Positions 36,830-48,481 of a DNA stretch of 64,000 nt are shown here, in pieces (the first letter of the stretch is position 1; every line of letters begins with the position of its first letter). This DNA comes from Myrica gale (taxonomy: Eukaryota > Streptophyta > Magnoliopsida > Fagales > Myricaceae): NCBI GenBank assembly GCA_963930655.1, contig OZ005607.1:16882374-16946373 (forward strand), written 5' to 3'. The position numbers were made by a program, and so were the translations under genes. A model generated the notes under the pieces. It saw nothing but the letters and a program-made list of their open reading frames with translations. It searched no databases and was not told the DNA's origin.

Positions 36830-37590
36830 ATGAGAAACAAAAAGAAAAAAAAAAGAGAAGAGTGAAGCATCATGTGAAAGAGAGAAAGGGAGAAAGAGAG
36901 AAAAGACAAGTGAAGGTGTAGGCTGAAAAGATAGTATGATAGGCTGAAAAGTAAAGATAGGGAAGAAGAGTCACACGAAAGTGAAGAGAAAAGCCAAAGA
37001 GAAATAAAGCAAAGGGAGACAAAGCATTTATGGTAGCCACCCAATGCAACCAATGAGAGTGTTTTGGTGGGGCCAAGGTAGAACCTCCCCCTTTGCACAA
37101 GCACTCTAACACACCACTTACACTCCATCTTGGTCGAATAAAAGAAAGAAAGGCTGAAAGAAAGAGAGAGGAGAGAAAGGGAGAAGGCAAGCCGAGAGAA
37201 AAAGAAAGGAGGAAAGGAAGGAAAACCGAGAGAAATGAAGGAAGCCGAGAGAAAGGAGAAAAAGGGAGAAGGAAAGAGAAGAAGGAGAAGAAGGAGAAGG
37301 CCAGGAAGAAACAAGGGAGGAAGGAGAAGAAAAGAAAAGGGGAAGAGAGAAAGGAAAGCAGCAAGGTAAACTTGGTTTTCTTGAAGTTCTTTGACTGAAT
37401 GTACTCTTGCATGTTGTGTTCCACTCTTGCCTTGGTCAGATCTGTATAGATGTCTAAGTTTCAAGGGCTGTTGTGATATTTTATTGAGCTTGATTGTGAA
37501 GTTGTTAATGGAGGCCTTGCAAGAGAAAGAAGAAAGGAAAAAGGAGAAGAAGAGAGAAAAGAAGAGTTAAGGTAGCAAGGTAAAAGCTTC
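36830..37590. repeat. Long purine-strand tract (GGAGAA/GAAAGA words)
   Basis: The + strand is dominated by A and G over hundreds of bases, densest at 37135-37370. The 3' LTR copy lies at about 43685-44430. Such mirror-like purine runs can form triplex DNA. Frames on either strand are Lys/Glu/Arg-rich or Ser/Phe/Leu-rich purely from composition. Confidence 0.8.
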
Positions 37591-40500
37591 AGCCCTTTGG
37601 TTTGTGTTTGGCCGGATTTTGTGACCTTGTAATATGATTTATGGCTTGCGATAGAGGCTGATTATTGCTGTTAGATGCCATGGTTTTGAATTAGTTCAAA
37701 CTTGGAAATGCATGTTAGATTATAAGTTACGAAAAGGAGAAGCATAACCTAAGTGCATGTGAAGCTTGAGGTATAAAACCTTGGTCTTAGGTGCTGTAGG
37801 CTTGCTGTGTTTAAGCTTGGGAATGAGAGTGAAAAATGTGAGATTTGAGATGTGTTAGGGCTTGGGTCAGTAGCCATTATCTATGACAAATTTTATTTGG
37901 AGAAGTTCTCACATACATGTAAATGGATGGCATGAAATTGGAATTGAAACATCTTGATTTGAAGGTTGTAAGCTTACTGTTGTAAACCCTTGCCGTTGGA
38001 TCTGAACATGATTAGTTTTGATGATCTTAGGGTTTTAGTCAGTGGCCTAAACCTAGGAGCAAATGTGATGGGAGAGGTTAATGCAAGAAAATGTTAAGAA
38101 TGGTAAGAAGGAGATAAGGTAAGTTTAAGTTTTGGTATTGATAGCTATGTTGGCCGAATGACATCTTCATGCAAGATCTTGAATTTAGCAACTCCTAGAC
38201 TATAATGTGAGCTTGTATCTGAACTTGCATGCATAAGGATATGAATTGGTTGTTGGAAAGTGCAATGGAAATGAATAATGCATGTTAGAGGAGTTTCGGG
38301 CGTGGTCATACAATGCTTGGCCGAAATACATGCTATGTTTAAAATATCTTGGGAATGATTGAAATATGGATCTTATAGGCTGGTTGTGAGGCTAATTGGT
38401 TAGGTTGATTGTGCACATAAGTCACGGGTTGACTAAGCTTGAAGAGAGAAGAATGCATGTGATAAATAGAATGGTAATGCATGTTAAAGCTATGAATAAT
38501 GATGCATGGCCGAATGATATAATGTGTGAAATCTTGTACTTGTGCCATGATTTATAGAATCTAGGTTGTGAATCTGATAAGGGAGGATGGGATCACAATT
38601 GGAGATGTTGTTTTGTGCAATGGATGTTGAAATTGAAGCGTGGCCAAAAGATTTAGTGAAGAAACCCTAATGACCAATTGATTAGTAAATAAATGATGTA
38701 ATCCCATGTGATGTATAAGTAAAATTTAGGTCATGGCCGAATGAGTCAGAGGTTAAAACCTAGGCCTAATGTTAAGAGAAAACCTTACATGTAAGTAAAC
38801 TCATGAATGATGAAGTATATGGCTCGGGTAGATATTAGTTGGTGTGCTTAACAAAGCCTTGTGGTATTAAGAAGGAATTGAAGTTTCAATTAGGGTGATT
38901 ATGTGTTGGCCGAAACATATGATGTGTAAATGAGGTCGAATTATAATATTAAAAGAAACCTTGATCATATGAAGAGAGAAAATGAAATAGGAGAATGTCA
39001 ATATGTCAAACATGCATGGAAGAGATGTTAAGGAAAAAGATATGAAAACTTAATCACATGATGTCAAGATCTATGGCTCGGGTTGGATAGAACTTGTTGA
39101 TCAAGCCACGATTTAGCCATGATTAGGGTTGGAAAATGATGAACTAGTAAGCTATTAAAGAATGGTCTTGGTACACGAATAAAAGGTCCAGATGCAAGTA
39201 AGGTAAAATGGCCATGAATTAGTCAAAAGATGTTGGTTAATTGAATAAGGTCAGCGAGTGTAGGGCTCTAATACCAAATTAAATTCATTAAGAAAAAAAT
39301 GTTATCTAACTCAAGTGAAATAAGTCATGTGGTATCAGGATGCTCTTATAGCATGAATTGAGATACATTGATGCTTATGTGAACTCGAAGGAGCATGACA
39401 TTAGGTTGAATCCTATAGATCTTGGCAGCACCTCTATAGCGCATCTTTGAGGTTTGATTGATGAATATGATGATCATTAGTCCATGTAAAATAAGATCGT
39501 AAGTGTAGAGCAAGAATTCAGCGATAAAGGTTGTTGTTTTGATATGGATCATTGGTAAGGTTGAAACATTAAAGATCCGATTTTGGATATCGAGGTTATT
39601 AAGAAGATGTTAGAGAAATCGAGTCGAGCTACTTAGAAGTTCACCTACCTTGGAGTTGGTTGAGATGTATGATGTTTGTTATATACAAATTGATTTATGA
39701 AAGTTAAAATACTTACAAGAATGGGAAGTCAAATGTTGCAAGAAATTCATGTATAATTTCACGTAAAGTTTCGGATATGAACTTGGAAACTAAGATAATA
39801 CATGATACGTTTGTATGCCTTGTTGAATGTTGATAGCTAAGCATTGGAGTATCGCTTGTAGGCGAAGACCGAACTAAGTTCGAGTGGATCGGTATAAGTG
39901 CAATAAGTGCAAGGAGTACTGTAAGTGAATCTTACCCCTTTTGGAAAACTGGAATGATACACTGCATGTTTTATTGTGCATGGCAAGATGTTTTTAATAC
40001 ATATGAAATGTATTGCATGAATAATGTTTCAAGTACGCATGATGTTTCGAACATGTCATAGCATGATCATTTGCATGAACGCATGAGAGACGTTTTGATT
40101 GCAAATGAAAGTACGATATTTTCAAGAGTGGCATGGCATGTTCATTGCATAGAAAACATGAAAAGTTGTTTTATGCAAATGAAAGAGAATTTATGTTATG
40201 ATTAAGCACGAAGGTTTTGGTTGAATACGTACTAAGTTAAGTGAGGTTCGACATCCATGCCGAGGGACGTTGTTCGTGAAGGATGGATGGATGGAACCTG
40301 AGACATCCATGCCGAGGGACGTTGTTCGTGAAGGATGGATGGATGGACGCCCATACCGAGGGACGTTGTTCGTGAAGGATGGGTTAGTCCGTGAGGTATG
40401 TGCAACCACATCGAGGAACGTTGCTCGAGAAGGTGTGGCGCCTCCAAGGGTCGTGTCTAGCCATCAGGCCTGGGGCAACTACGGGCTAGCTCGACCAGAT

Positions 40501-40928
40501 GTAAGGTCTCCAAGGGAATTCGGGGACGGTTCCGAAGGGAACGCACAACCCTGACTTCAGGGGTCAAATGGAGCAAGCCACGAGTAAGAGATACGAAATG
40601 GTTGTGAAAAGGCCAACAGTGGCACAAGTATGAAATGAATGATTTTCAAGGGTCAAGGGCCAATTTTATAAGCAAGAATGAAAGAAAGATTTTCAAGGGC
40701 CTGGGGCCAATTCCGAGATTTGAAATGCATTTGAAAAGGCCAAGACTGGCAAGAGATTTTAGTGCCTGACATGTGCATCACGGAGCATGCATATGCATCA
40801 TGGTTTTGATGCACTAACTCATGATTTACAGTTTTGCATTTCTTATCTTATCGCTACAGTGTGTTGAAGTAAGTATGCTTTTAAAGCTATGTTTTATTAA
40901 AGTTCATGTTTCAACTGTTGTTCCTTAC

Positions 40929-40944
40929 TGAGTCTTTCGACTCA
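40929..40944 (+). promoter_or_regulatory. TGAGTC-TTTC-GACTCA hairpin (one of eight in the window)
   Basis: A 6-bp stem with a 4-nt loop, 402 bp before the LTR end. Equivalents lie at 1435-1450, 6562-6578, 15238-15254 (one stem change), 23457-23472, 26140-26154 (5-bp stem), 47773-47788 and, on the minus strand, 8723-8739. All sit in LTRs at a similar distance from the 3' end (about 320-470 bp, except 800 for the sixth). GACTCA is also a bZIP half-site. Confidence 0.7.
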
Positions 40945-41351
40945 TAGTTTGTAAATCGTATCATTCCAGATCCACAAGATAACTGGGGAGCAGAGGAGTA
41001 TCTCACGTAGAAATCCTGGAAGTTTGGGGATTGGAGCCGGAGTTGGTGAACTCCGAGGTAGCACTTGGGAGTGCTGGTCTTGATCAAGTGGCAGTATGTT
41101 GCCCTAGTACATTTTGTATAAGTTGCGAACAAGATGCAATGTATAGACTTTTCTGAATTATGATGTGTATACCGAGAGGTTATGATCATTGGGCTTGTAT
41201 CTCAGCCAACATGTGGATCCTGAGTGAGCCATCCTATGTGTATAAAAAAAAAATTCCGCTGTAAGAGTTAGTGTAAGCGCTGGAGTGTTCCCGGGGAATG
41301 CTCGCGGCTGTCACGGTCCCTACGGGACGGCGTTCGGGGCGTGACAGAAAG

Positions 41352-41362
41352 TGGTATCAGAG
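41352..41362 (+). other. Primer-binding site for initiator tRNA-Met
   Basis: TGGTATCAGAG lies five bases after the 5' LTR end, the usual distance and wording of the tRNA-iMet primer site of plant gypsy and copia elements. Confidence 0.9.
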
Positions 41363-41609
41363 GGAAGATCTAAGTACTAGGAGTTGAACCCTAGTAGGCA
41401 GCTGTATGTTGGAGTTGGCTGAGTACATAAGTAGAAGCTCGAAAGTTGGATGCTCAAGTAGAATTTGGAGCATTCAAAACATGACCTGACCTAAGGAACT
41501 ATTTCAGGTTGAACTGTGAGAATGTAGATAACCCTACGCATTGTGTCTAGGTTATGATACCTATATGAGTACGTATTGTATTCTAATGTGATGTGTTGAA
41601 GTGCAGTAT

Positions 41610-42450
41610 GGCACCTAGAGGATCCCCAATTCTCCGAAGAGCCGGGAGTCAATCCTGATGATGTCTTACGGCATAAGGTTCAGTTTGTCACTGATCGGGT
41701 GCAACAAGGGGTGAATATGGATAAAAAAAAAGGGGGCCGCCCTGAAGAATGTAGAGGACTAATCGACTGTGGTTTAGGTATGCTGCCTTTGTATCATGGA
41801 AAAGCCTTAGTCTTATTAAATTCCGGGGCTACACACCCAGTCATTGCCTCAACATACTGTAAGGTGAAGGATATGAGGCATGAACCACGAGAATATAGTC
41901 TAATGGTGTCAAAGCATATTAATAGAAGAGTCAATTGTGATCTACTGTTGAAGAACTGTCTGATAGATGGTGAAAGGAAAATGATGATTCCTGATTTGAC
42001 TATCATGGAGACAGGGGGAATATTGAGGCATGGATTGGTTGGTAGCACTCAATGTTAGTATTAAGTGTTACGAGACGAAGGTCGTATCCCAAAAGGAGGG
42101 GAGACCGAACTGTTGTTTTGCAAGTATGTGAAGGATGGAGGAAAGGCCAGTGAATATTTCAACCATGCAGGCCAAGAATTCTAGTTTGGCTGAAGATCCT
42201 ACGATAGAACAAATCCCCACAATGAACGAATTCCTGAATATTCCTTGAGGCATTACTTGGTTACCTCCAGATAGAGAAGTGGAGTTTGGTATTAATTTAG
42301 AACCAAGGCCAGCTCCAATATTCTAACACACTATATAGAATGGCACTAGCCGAGCTAGCGGAATTAAAAGTCCGACTGGAGGATTAATTGAAAAAAAAAA
42401 AGTAGATGTAGCCGAATATATCGCCTTGATGCGTGTTTGATAAAGGATTA
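41610..42450 (+). pseudogene. Remnants of gag start, protease and reverse-transcriptase leader
   Basis: An ATG at about 41610 opens MAPRGSPILRRAGSQS and stops: the probable gag start. At 41699-42058 a frame carries the retropepsin segment ALVLLNSGATHPVI; the family motif is DSGATH, so the catalytic Asp is Asn here. About 42240-42400 shows a broken reverse-transcriptase leader (PPDREVEFGINLEPRPAPI, then MALAELAELKVRLED). Everything between these anchors, and all of the palm, RNase H and integrase, is deleted. The order of surviving pieces is that of a normal gypsy element, so this is a collapsed, non-autonomous derivative. Confidence 0.8.
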
Positions 42451-42784
42451 ATATTGTGCTGAAGAAAAGAAGTAAGTAATCAAGGAGAGGGAGTTGGGGC
42501 GACCAAAGGTTAGCAGAAGAGGTGTGCGAATGCTTAGGGCATTATGTGAATGATAGGAGAAAGCTCGAAATTGAGGTTGGAGCAATAAGTAAGAATTAAA
42601 CTCTTTCCTCTAAATAAGGAAGTTAATTATACTTTTGTGAGTTACTAATTTTTCTCGATTTAGTTCATTATATTTATGAATTTCCTCTGTTTTATTCTCG
42701 AGCTATCAACTTCATTTCAGAGACATCTCAGTATGATACCAAAACTTTTGAAAGCAAAGTAAATTCCGAGGTCGGAATTTTTAT

Positions 42785-42797
42785 AAGGAGGGGAGAA
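42785..42797 (+). other. Polypurine tract
   Basis: AAGGAGGGGAGAA lies immediately before the 3' LTR start (TGTGAGACC at 42798), the expected plus-strand primer of reverse transcription. Confidence 0.85.
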
Positions 42798-45700
42798 TGT
42801 GAGACCCCAAACTTTGGTTTTGCTATTTTCCTATGTATTTGTTTTGATTTAACTTATGGGGCCATATTTTTGGCCAATATATGACTTAAGTTTAATGTTT
42901 ATGGTACATTAACTTATTATGAAATTTTATTCAAGAATTTTTCTTTAAATAATTTCTTTTTCATTGTGAAAGTTTTTAGTACAAGTTTAAATTCTATTTT
43001 TCCTAAGAGCCGAAATTTGCTAGGTAAATTTCTTTTATGGACTTGTATTTTTCCATTGCTCTTATTATATTCCATAATCCCTGAAATTAAATTATGAAGA
43101 GAAATTGATATATTATGGCCGAAATTATCTAAGTAGAAAATCATGAAATGTATGTTAAGCATTTAAATATTTTGTATCTTATAATAGGTAGCTTAAAATA
43201 TCATTAGAGATATTAAGTGATAAGTTACTAGATATATAAAATAGCTTGATAAAGAATTTAATTGATAAGTGAGTGTGCTTATCATAGTGCTAAGTTATAG
43301 GATAGTTTGATAAGGAAATAAAAGAGGAGTTAATGTGTTTATCATAGTGATAAGTTATTGTGTTTATCATAAAGATAAGTTAGTGTGTTTATTAAGGAAA
43401 AATGTTAGTGAGCTTATAATAGTGATAAGCTAATGTATTTATAAAGGAGATAAGCTATTGTGTTTATAAAGATAAGTTGATATGTTTGTGGATGATAAAC
43501 TAATGTACATATATTAGAGATAAGTCAAATTGCATATGTGATAAGTGATAGATGAAATGAAAAAAAAAGAGATAAAATGAATCAATGGTAAGAGAGGGGT
43601 TTACGTGATAGACAAGAAGATGAAGTTGAAGTTACTTTTGGGTGAATGACTTATGGAGACAAGGAATTAAATGCAATTAAATGAGAAACAAAAAAAAAAG
43701 AGAAGAGTGAAGCATCACGTGAAAGAGAGAAAGGGAGAAAGAGAGAAAAGACAAGTGAAGGTGTAGGCTGAAAGATAGTATGATAGGCTGAAAAGTAAGG
43801 ATAGGGAAGAAGAGTCACACGAAAGTGAAGAGAAAAGCCAAAGAGAAATAAAGCAAAGGGAGACAAAGCATTTATGGTAGCCACCCAATGCAACCAATGG
43901 GAGTGTTTTGGTGGGGCCAAGGGAGAACCTCCCCCTTTGCACAAGCACTCTCACACACCACTTACACTCCATCTTGGTCGAATAAAAGAAAGAAAGGCTG
44001 AAAGAAAGAGAGAGGAGAGAAAGGGAGAAGGCAAGCCGAGAGAAAAAGAAAGGGGGAAAGGAAGGAAAACCGAGAGAAATGAAGGAGGCCGAGAGAAAGG
44101 GGAAAAAGGGAGAAGGAAAGAGAAGAAGGAGAAGAAGGAGAAGGCCAGGAAGAAACAAGGGAGGAAGGAGAAGAAAAGAAAAGGGGAAGAGAGAAAGGAA
44201 AGCAGCAAGGTAAACTTGGTTTTCTTGAAGTTCTTTGACTGAATGTACTCTTGCATGTTGTGTTCCACTCTTGCCTTGGTCAGATCTGTATAGATGTCTA
44301 AGTTTCAAGGGCTGTTGTGATATTTTATTGAGCTTGATTGTGAACTTGTTAATGGAGGCCTTGCAAGAGAAAGAAGAAAGGAAAAAGAAGAAGAAGAGAG
44401 AAAAGAAGAGTTAAGGTAGCAAGGTAAAAGCTTCAGCCCTTTGGTTTGTGTTTGGCCGGATTTTGTGACCTTGTAATATGATTTATGGCTTGCGATAGAG
44501 GCTGATTATTGCTGTTAGATGCCATGGTTTTGAATTAGTTCAAACTTGGAAATGCATGTTAGATTATAAGTTACGAAAAGGAGAAGCATAACCTAAGTGC
44601 ATGTGAAGCTTGAGGTATAAAACCTTGGTCTTAGGTGCTGTAGGCTTGCTGTGTTTAAGCTTGGGAATGAGAGTGAAAAATGTGAGATTTGAGATGTGTT
44701 AGGGCTTGGGTCAGTAGCCATGATCTATGACAAATTTTATTTGGAGAAGTTCTCACATACATGTAAATGGATGGCATGAAATTGGAAGTGTAACATCTTG
44801 ATTTGAAGGTTGTAAGCTTACTGTTGTAAACCCTTGCCGTTGGATCTGAATATGATTAGTTTTGATGATCTTAGGGTTTTAGTCAGTGGCCTACACCTAG
44901 GAGCAAATGTGATGGGAGAGGTTAATTCAAGAAAATGTTAAGAATGGTAAGAAGGAGATAAGGTAAGTTTAAGTTTTGGTATTGATAGCTATGTTGGCCG
45001 AATGACTTCTTCATGCAAGATCTTGAATTTAGCAACTCCTAGACTATAATGTGAGCTTGTATCTGAACTTGCATGCATAAGGATATGAATTGGTTGTTGG
45101 AAAGTGCAATGGAAATGAATAATGCATGTTAGAGGAGTTTCGGGCGTGGTCATACAATGCTTGGCCGAAATACATGCTATGTTTAAAATATCTTGGGAAT
45201 GATTGAAATATGGATCTTATAGGCTGGTTGTGAGGCTAATTGGTTAGGTTGATTGTGCACATAAGTCACGGGTTGACTAAGCTTGAAGAGAGAAGAATGC
45301 ATGTGATAAATAGAATGGTAATGCATGTTAAAGCTATGAATAATGATGCATGGCCGAATGATATAATGTGTGAAATCTTGTACTTGTGCCATGATTTATA
45401 GAATCTAGGTTGTGAATCTGATAAGGGAGGATGGGATCACAATTGGAGATGTTGTTTTGTGCAATGGATGTTGAAATTGAAGCGTGGCCAAAAGATTTAG
45501 TGAAGAAACCCTAATGACCAATTGATTAGTAAATAAATGATGTAATCCCATGTGATGTATAAGTAAAATTTAGGTCATGGCCGAATGAGTCAGAGGTTAA
45601 AACCTAGGCCTAATGTTAAGAGAAAACCTTACATGTAAGTAAACTCATGAATGATGAAGTATATGGCTCGGGTAGATATTAGTTGGTGTGCTTAACAAAG

Positions 45701-48189
45701 CCTTGTGGTATTAAGAAGGAATTGAAGTTTCAATTAGGGTGATTATGTGTTGGCCGAAACATATGATGTGTAAATGAGGTCGAATTATAATATTAAAAGA
45801 AACCTTGATCATATGAAGAGAGAAAATGAAATAGGAGAATGTCAATATGTCAAACATGCATGGAAGAGATGTTAAGGAAAAAGATATGAAAACTTAATCA
45901 CATGATGTCAAGATCTATGGCTCGGGTTGGATAGAACTTGGAGATCAAGCCACGATTTAGCCATGATTAGGGTTGGAAAATGATGAACTAGTAAGCTATT
46001 AAAGAATGGTCTTGGTACACGAATAAAAGGTCCAGATGCAAGTAAGGTAAAATGGCCATGAATTAGTCAAAAGATGTTGGTTAATTGAATAAGGTCAGCG
46101 AGTGTAGGGCTCTAATACCAAATTAAATTCATTAAGAAAAAAATGTTATCTAACTCAAGTGAAATAAGTCATGTGGTATCAGGATGCTCTTATAGCCTGA
46201 ATTGAGATACATTGATGCTTATGTGAACTCGAAGGAGCATGACATTAGGTTGAATCCTATAGATCTTGGCAGCACCTCTATAGCGCATCTTTGAGGTTTG
46301 ATTGATGAATATGATGATCATTAGTCCATGTAAAATAAGATCGTAAGTGTAGAGCAAGAATTCAGCGATAAAGGTTGTTGTTTTGATATGGATCATTGGT
46401 AAGGTTGAAACATTAAAGATCCGATTTTGGATATCGAGGTTATTAAGAAGATGTTAGAGAAATCGAGTCGAGCGACTTAGAAGTTCACCTACCTTGGAGT
46501 TGGTTGAGATGTATGATGTTTGTTATATACAAATTGATTTATGAAAGTTAAAATACTTACAAGAATGGGAAGTCAAATGTTGCAAGAATTTCATGTATAA
46601 TTTCACGTAAAGTTTCGGATATGAACTTGGAAACTAAGATAATACATGATACGTTTGTATGCCTTGTTGAATGTTGATAGCTAAGCATTGGAGTATCGCT
46701 TGTAGGCGAAGACCGAACTAAGTTCGAGTGGATCGGTATAAGTGCAATAAGTGCAAGGAGTACTGTAAGTGAATCTTACCCCTTTTGGAAAACTGGAATG
46801 ATACACTGCATGTTTTATTGTGCATGGCAAGATGTTTTTAATACATATGAAATGTATTGCATGAAGAATGTTTCAAGTACGCATGATGTTTCGAACATGT
46901 CATAGCATGATCATTTGCATGAACGCATGAGAGACGTTTTGATTGCAAATGAAAGTACGATGTTTTCAAGAGTGGCATGGCATGTTCATTGCATAGAAAA
47001 CATGAAAAGTTGTTTTATGCAAATGAAAGAGAATTTATGTTATGATTAAGCACGAAGGTTTTGGTTGAATACGTACTAAGTTAAGTGAGGTTCGACATCC
47101 ATGTCGAGGGACGTTGTTCGTGAAGGATGGATGGATGGAACCTGAGACATCCATGCCGAGGGACGTTGTTCGTGAAGGATGGATGGATGGACGCCCATAC
47201 CGAGGGACGTTGTTCGTGAAGGATGGGTTAGTCCGTGAGGTATGTGCAACCACACCGAGGAACGTTGCTCGAGAAGGTGTGGCGCCTCCAAGGGTCGTGT
47301 CTAGCCATCAGGCCTGGGGCAACTACGGGCTAGCTCGACCAGATGTAAGGTCTCCAAGGGAATTCGGGGACGGTTCCGAAGGGAACGCACAACCCTGACT
47401 TCAGGGGTCAAATGGAGCGAGCCACGAGTAAGAGATACGAAATGGTTGTGAAAAGGCCAACAGTGGCACAAGTATGAAATGAATGATTTTCAAGGGTCAA
47501 GGGCCATTTTTATAAGCAAGAATGAAAGAAAGATTTTCAAGGGCCTGGGGCCAATTCCGAGATTTGAAATGCATTTGAAAAGGCCAAGACTGGCAAGAGA
47601 TTTTAGTGCCTGACATGTGCATCACGGAGCATGCATATGCATCATGGTTTTGATGCACTAACTCATGATTTACAGTTTTGCATTTCTTATCTTATCGCTA
47701 CAGTGTGTTGAAGTAAGTATGCTTTTAAAGCTATGTTTTATTAAAGTTCATGTTTCAACTGTTGTTCCTTACTGAGTCTTTCGACTCATAGTTTGTAAAT
47801 CGTATCATTCCAGATCCACAAGATAACTGGGGAGCAGAGGAGTATCTCACGTAGAAATCCTGGAAGTTTGGGGATTGGAGCCGGAGTTGGTGAACTCCGA
47901 GGTAGCACTTGGGAGTGCGGGTCTTGATCAAGTAGCAGTATGTTTCCCTAGTACATTTTGTATAAGTTGCGAACAAGATGCAATGTATAGACTTTTCTGA
48001 ATTATGATGTGTATACCGAGAGGTTATGATCATTGGGCTTGTATCTCAGCCAACATGTGGATCCTGAGTGAGCCATCCTATGTGTATAAAAAAAAATTCC
48101 GCTGTAAGAGTTAGTGTAAGTGCTGGAGTGTTCCCGGGGAATGCTCGCGGCTGTCACGGTCCCTACGGGATGGCGTTCGGGACGTGACA
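42798..48189 (+). repeat. 3' LTR of the young gypsy element (5,392 bp)
   Basis: Nearly identical copy of 35937-41346. Differences are scattered single bases (for example the CG of the terminal GGGGCGTG is GGGACGTG here) and short A-run length changes. The purine tract is at 43685-44430, the tandem module at 47094-47284 and the hairpin at 47773-47788. Confidence 0.95.
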
Positions 48190-48301
48190 CCAGGGCATCC
48201 AACCCCGCCAGGGCATCCAAATCAGCCAGAGCATCCAAATCAGCCAGGGCAGGAATATTTTTTCCGACCACTAAAACTTACTCTCGAGAGATGAAAGCAT
48301 G

Positions 48302-48481
48302 GTGTTGACACATATAAAGATAAGTGTCTACACATTGCACTTTCACCCAAGACATGTTTTTCAGACCAAAACACGTATCGACACATTGACCTTATGGTGT
48401 CGACACATTGTACTAACTCCCGAACGCCCAAATTTAGTTCATTTTTCAATGTGTCAGCACATGTCATGCATGTGTCAGCAC
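48302..48481. repeat. Three pairs of GTGTCGACAC-like palindromes, 21-22 bp apart
   Basis: Pairs lie at 48302/48324 (GTGTTGACAC, GTGTCTACAC), 48375/48397 (GTATCGACAC, GTGTCGACAC) and 48451/48472 (GTGTCAGCAC twice). Spacing within pairs is 22, 22 and 21 bp. The stretch 'cattgtactaactcccgaac' after the second pair closely resembles the one after the first pair of the array at 20991. The host here is a different LTR family from that at 20888-23897. Confidence 0.85.

Larger units (their letters stand above)
35937..41346 (+). repeat. 5' LTR of the young gypsy element (5,410 bp)
   Basis: It runs from TGTGAGACCCCAAAC to GGGGCGTGACA. In order it contains a start block shared with the solo LTR 8401-11684, a GATAAG-rich stretch (36350-36680), a purine-strand tract (36830-37590), long AT-rich unique sequence, an 'aaaactggaatgatacactgcat' block (about 39940), a fourfold CATGCCGAGGGACGTTGTTCG-type tandem module (40250-40440), a 'gaacgcacaaccctgacttcagg' block (about 40540), the TGAGTC-TTTC-GACTCA hairpin (40929-40944) and the terminal block. 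Open frames in it (for example the 212-residue one antisense to the purine tract) are compositional, not genes. Confidence 0.95.
35937..48189 (+). mobile_element. Young 12.25-kb non-autonomous Ty3/gypsy element with giant LTRs
   Basis: The element is complete end to end: 5' LTR 35937-41346, primer-binding site, internal region 41347-42797, polypurine tract, 3' LTR 42798-48189. The target duplication CCAGG is at 35932-35936 and 48190-48194. LTRs make up 88% of its length. The two LTRs differ by roughly forty substitutions and a few homopolymer indels as counted by eye, well under 1%, so insertion was recent. The internal region has lost nearly all of gag and pol, so movement must depend on proteins from another element. 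Confidence 0.96.

Noticed and set aside
36826-37464. 212-residue minus-strand frame (and its copy at 43715-44308)
   Set aside because: It is antisense to a purine-rich tract inside an LTR; the Ser/Leu/Phe composition follows from base composition and no motif is present.
40270-40554. 94-residue repeated frame (also at 47114-47398)
   Set aside because: It is a read-through of the degenerate CCGAGGGACGTT tandem module in the LTR and recurs only as LTR copies.
41352-41362. tRNA gene
   Set aside because: TGGTATCAGAG here (and near 33905 and 34680) is a retroelement primer-binding site, the complement of a tRNA 3' end, not a tRNA gene. No tRNA gene was recognised in the window.
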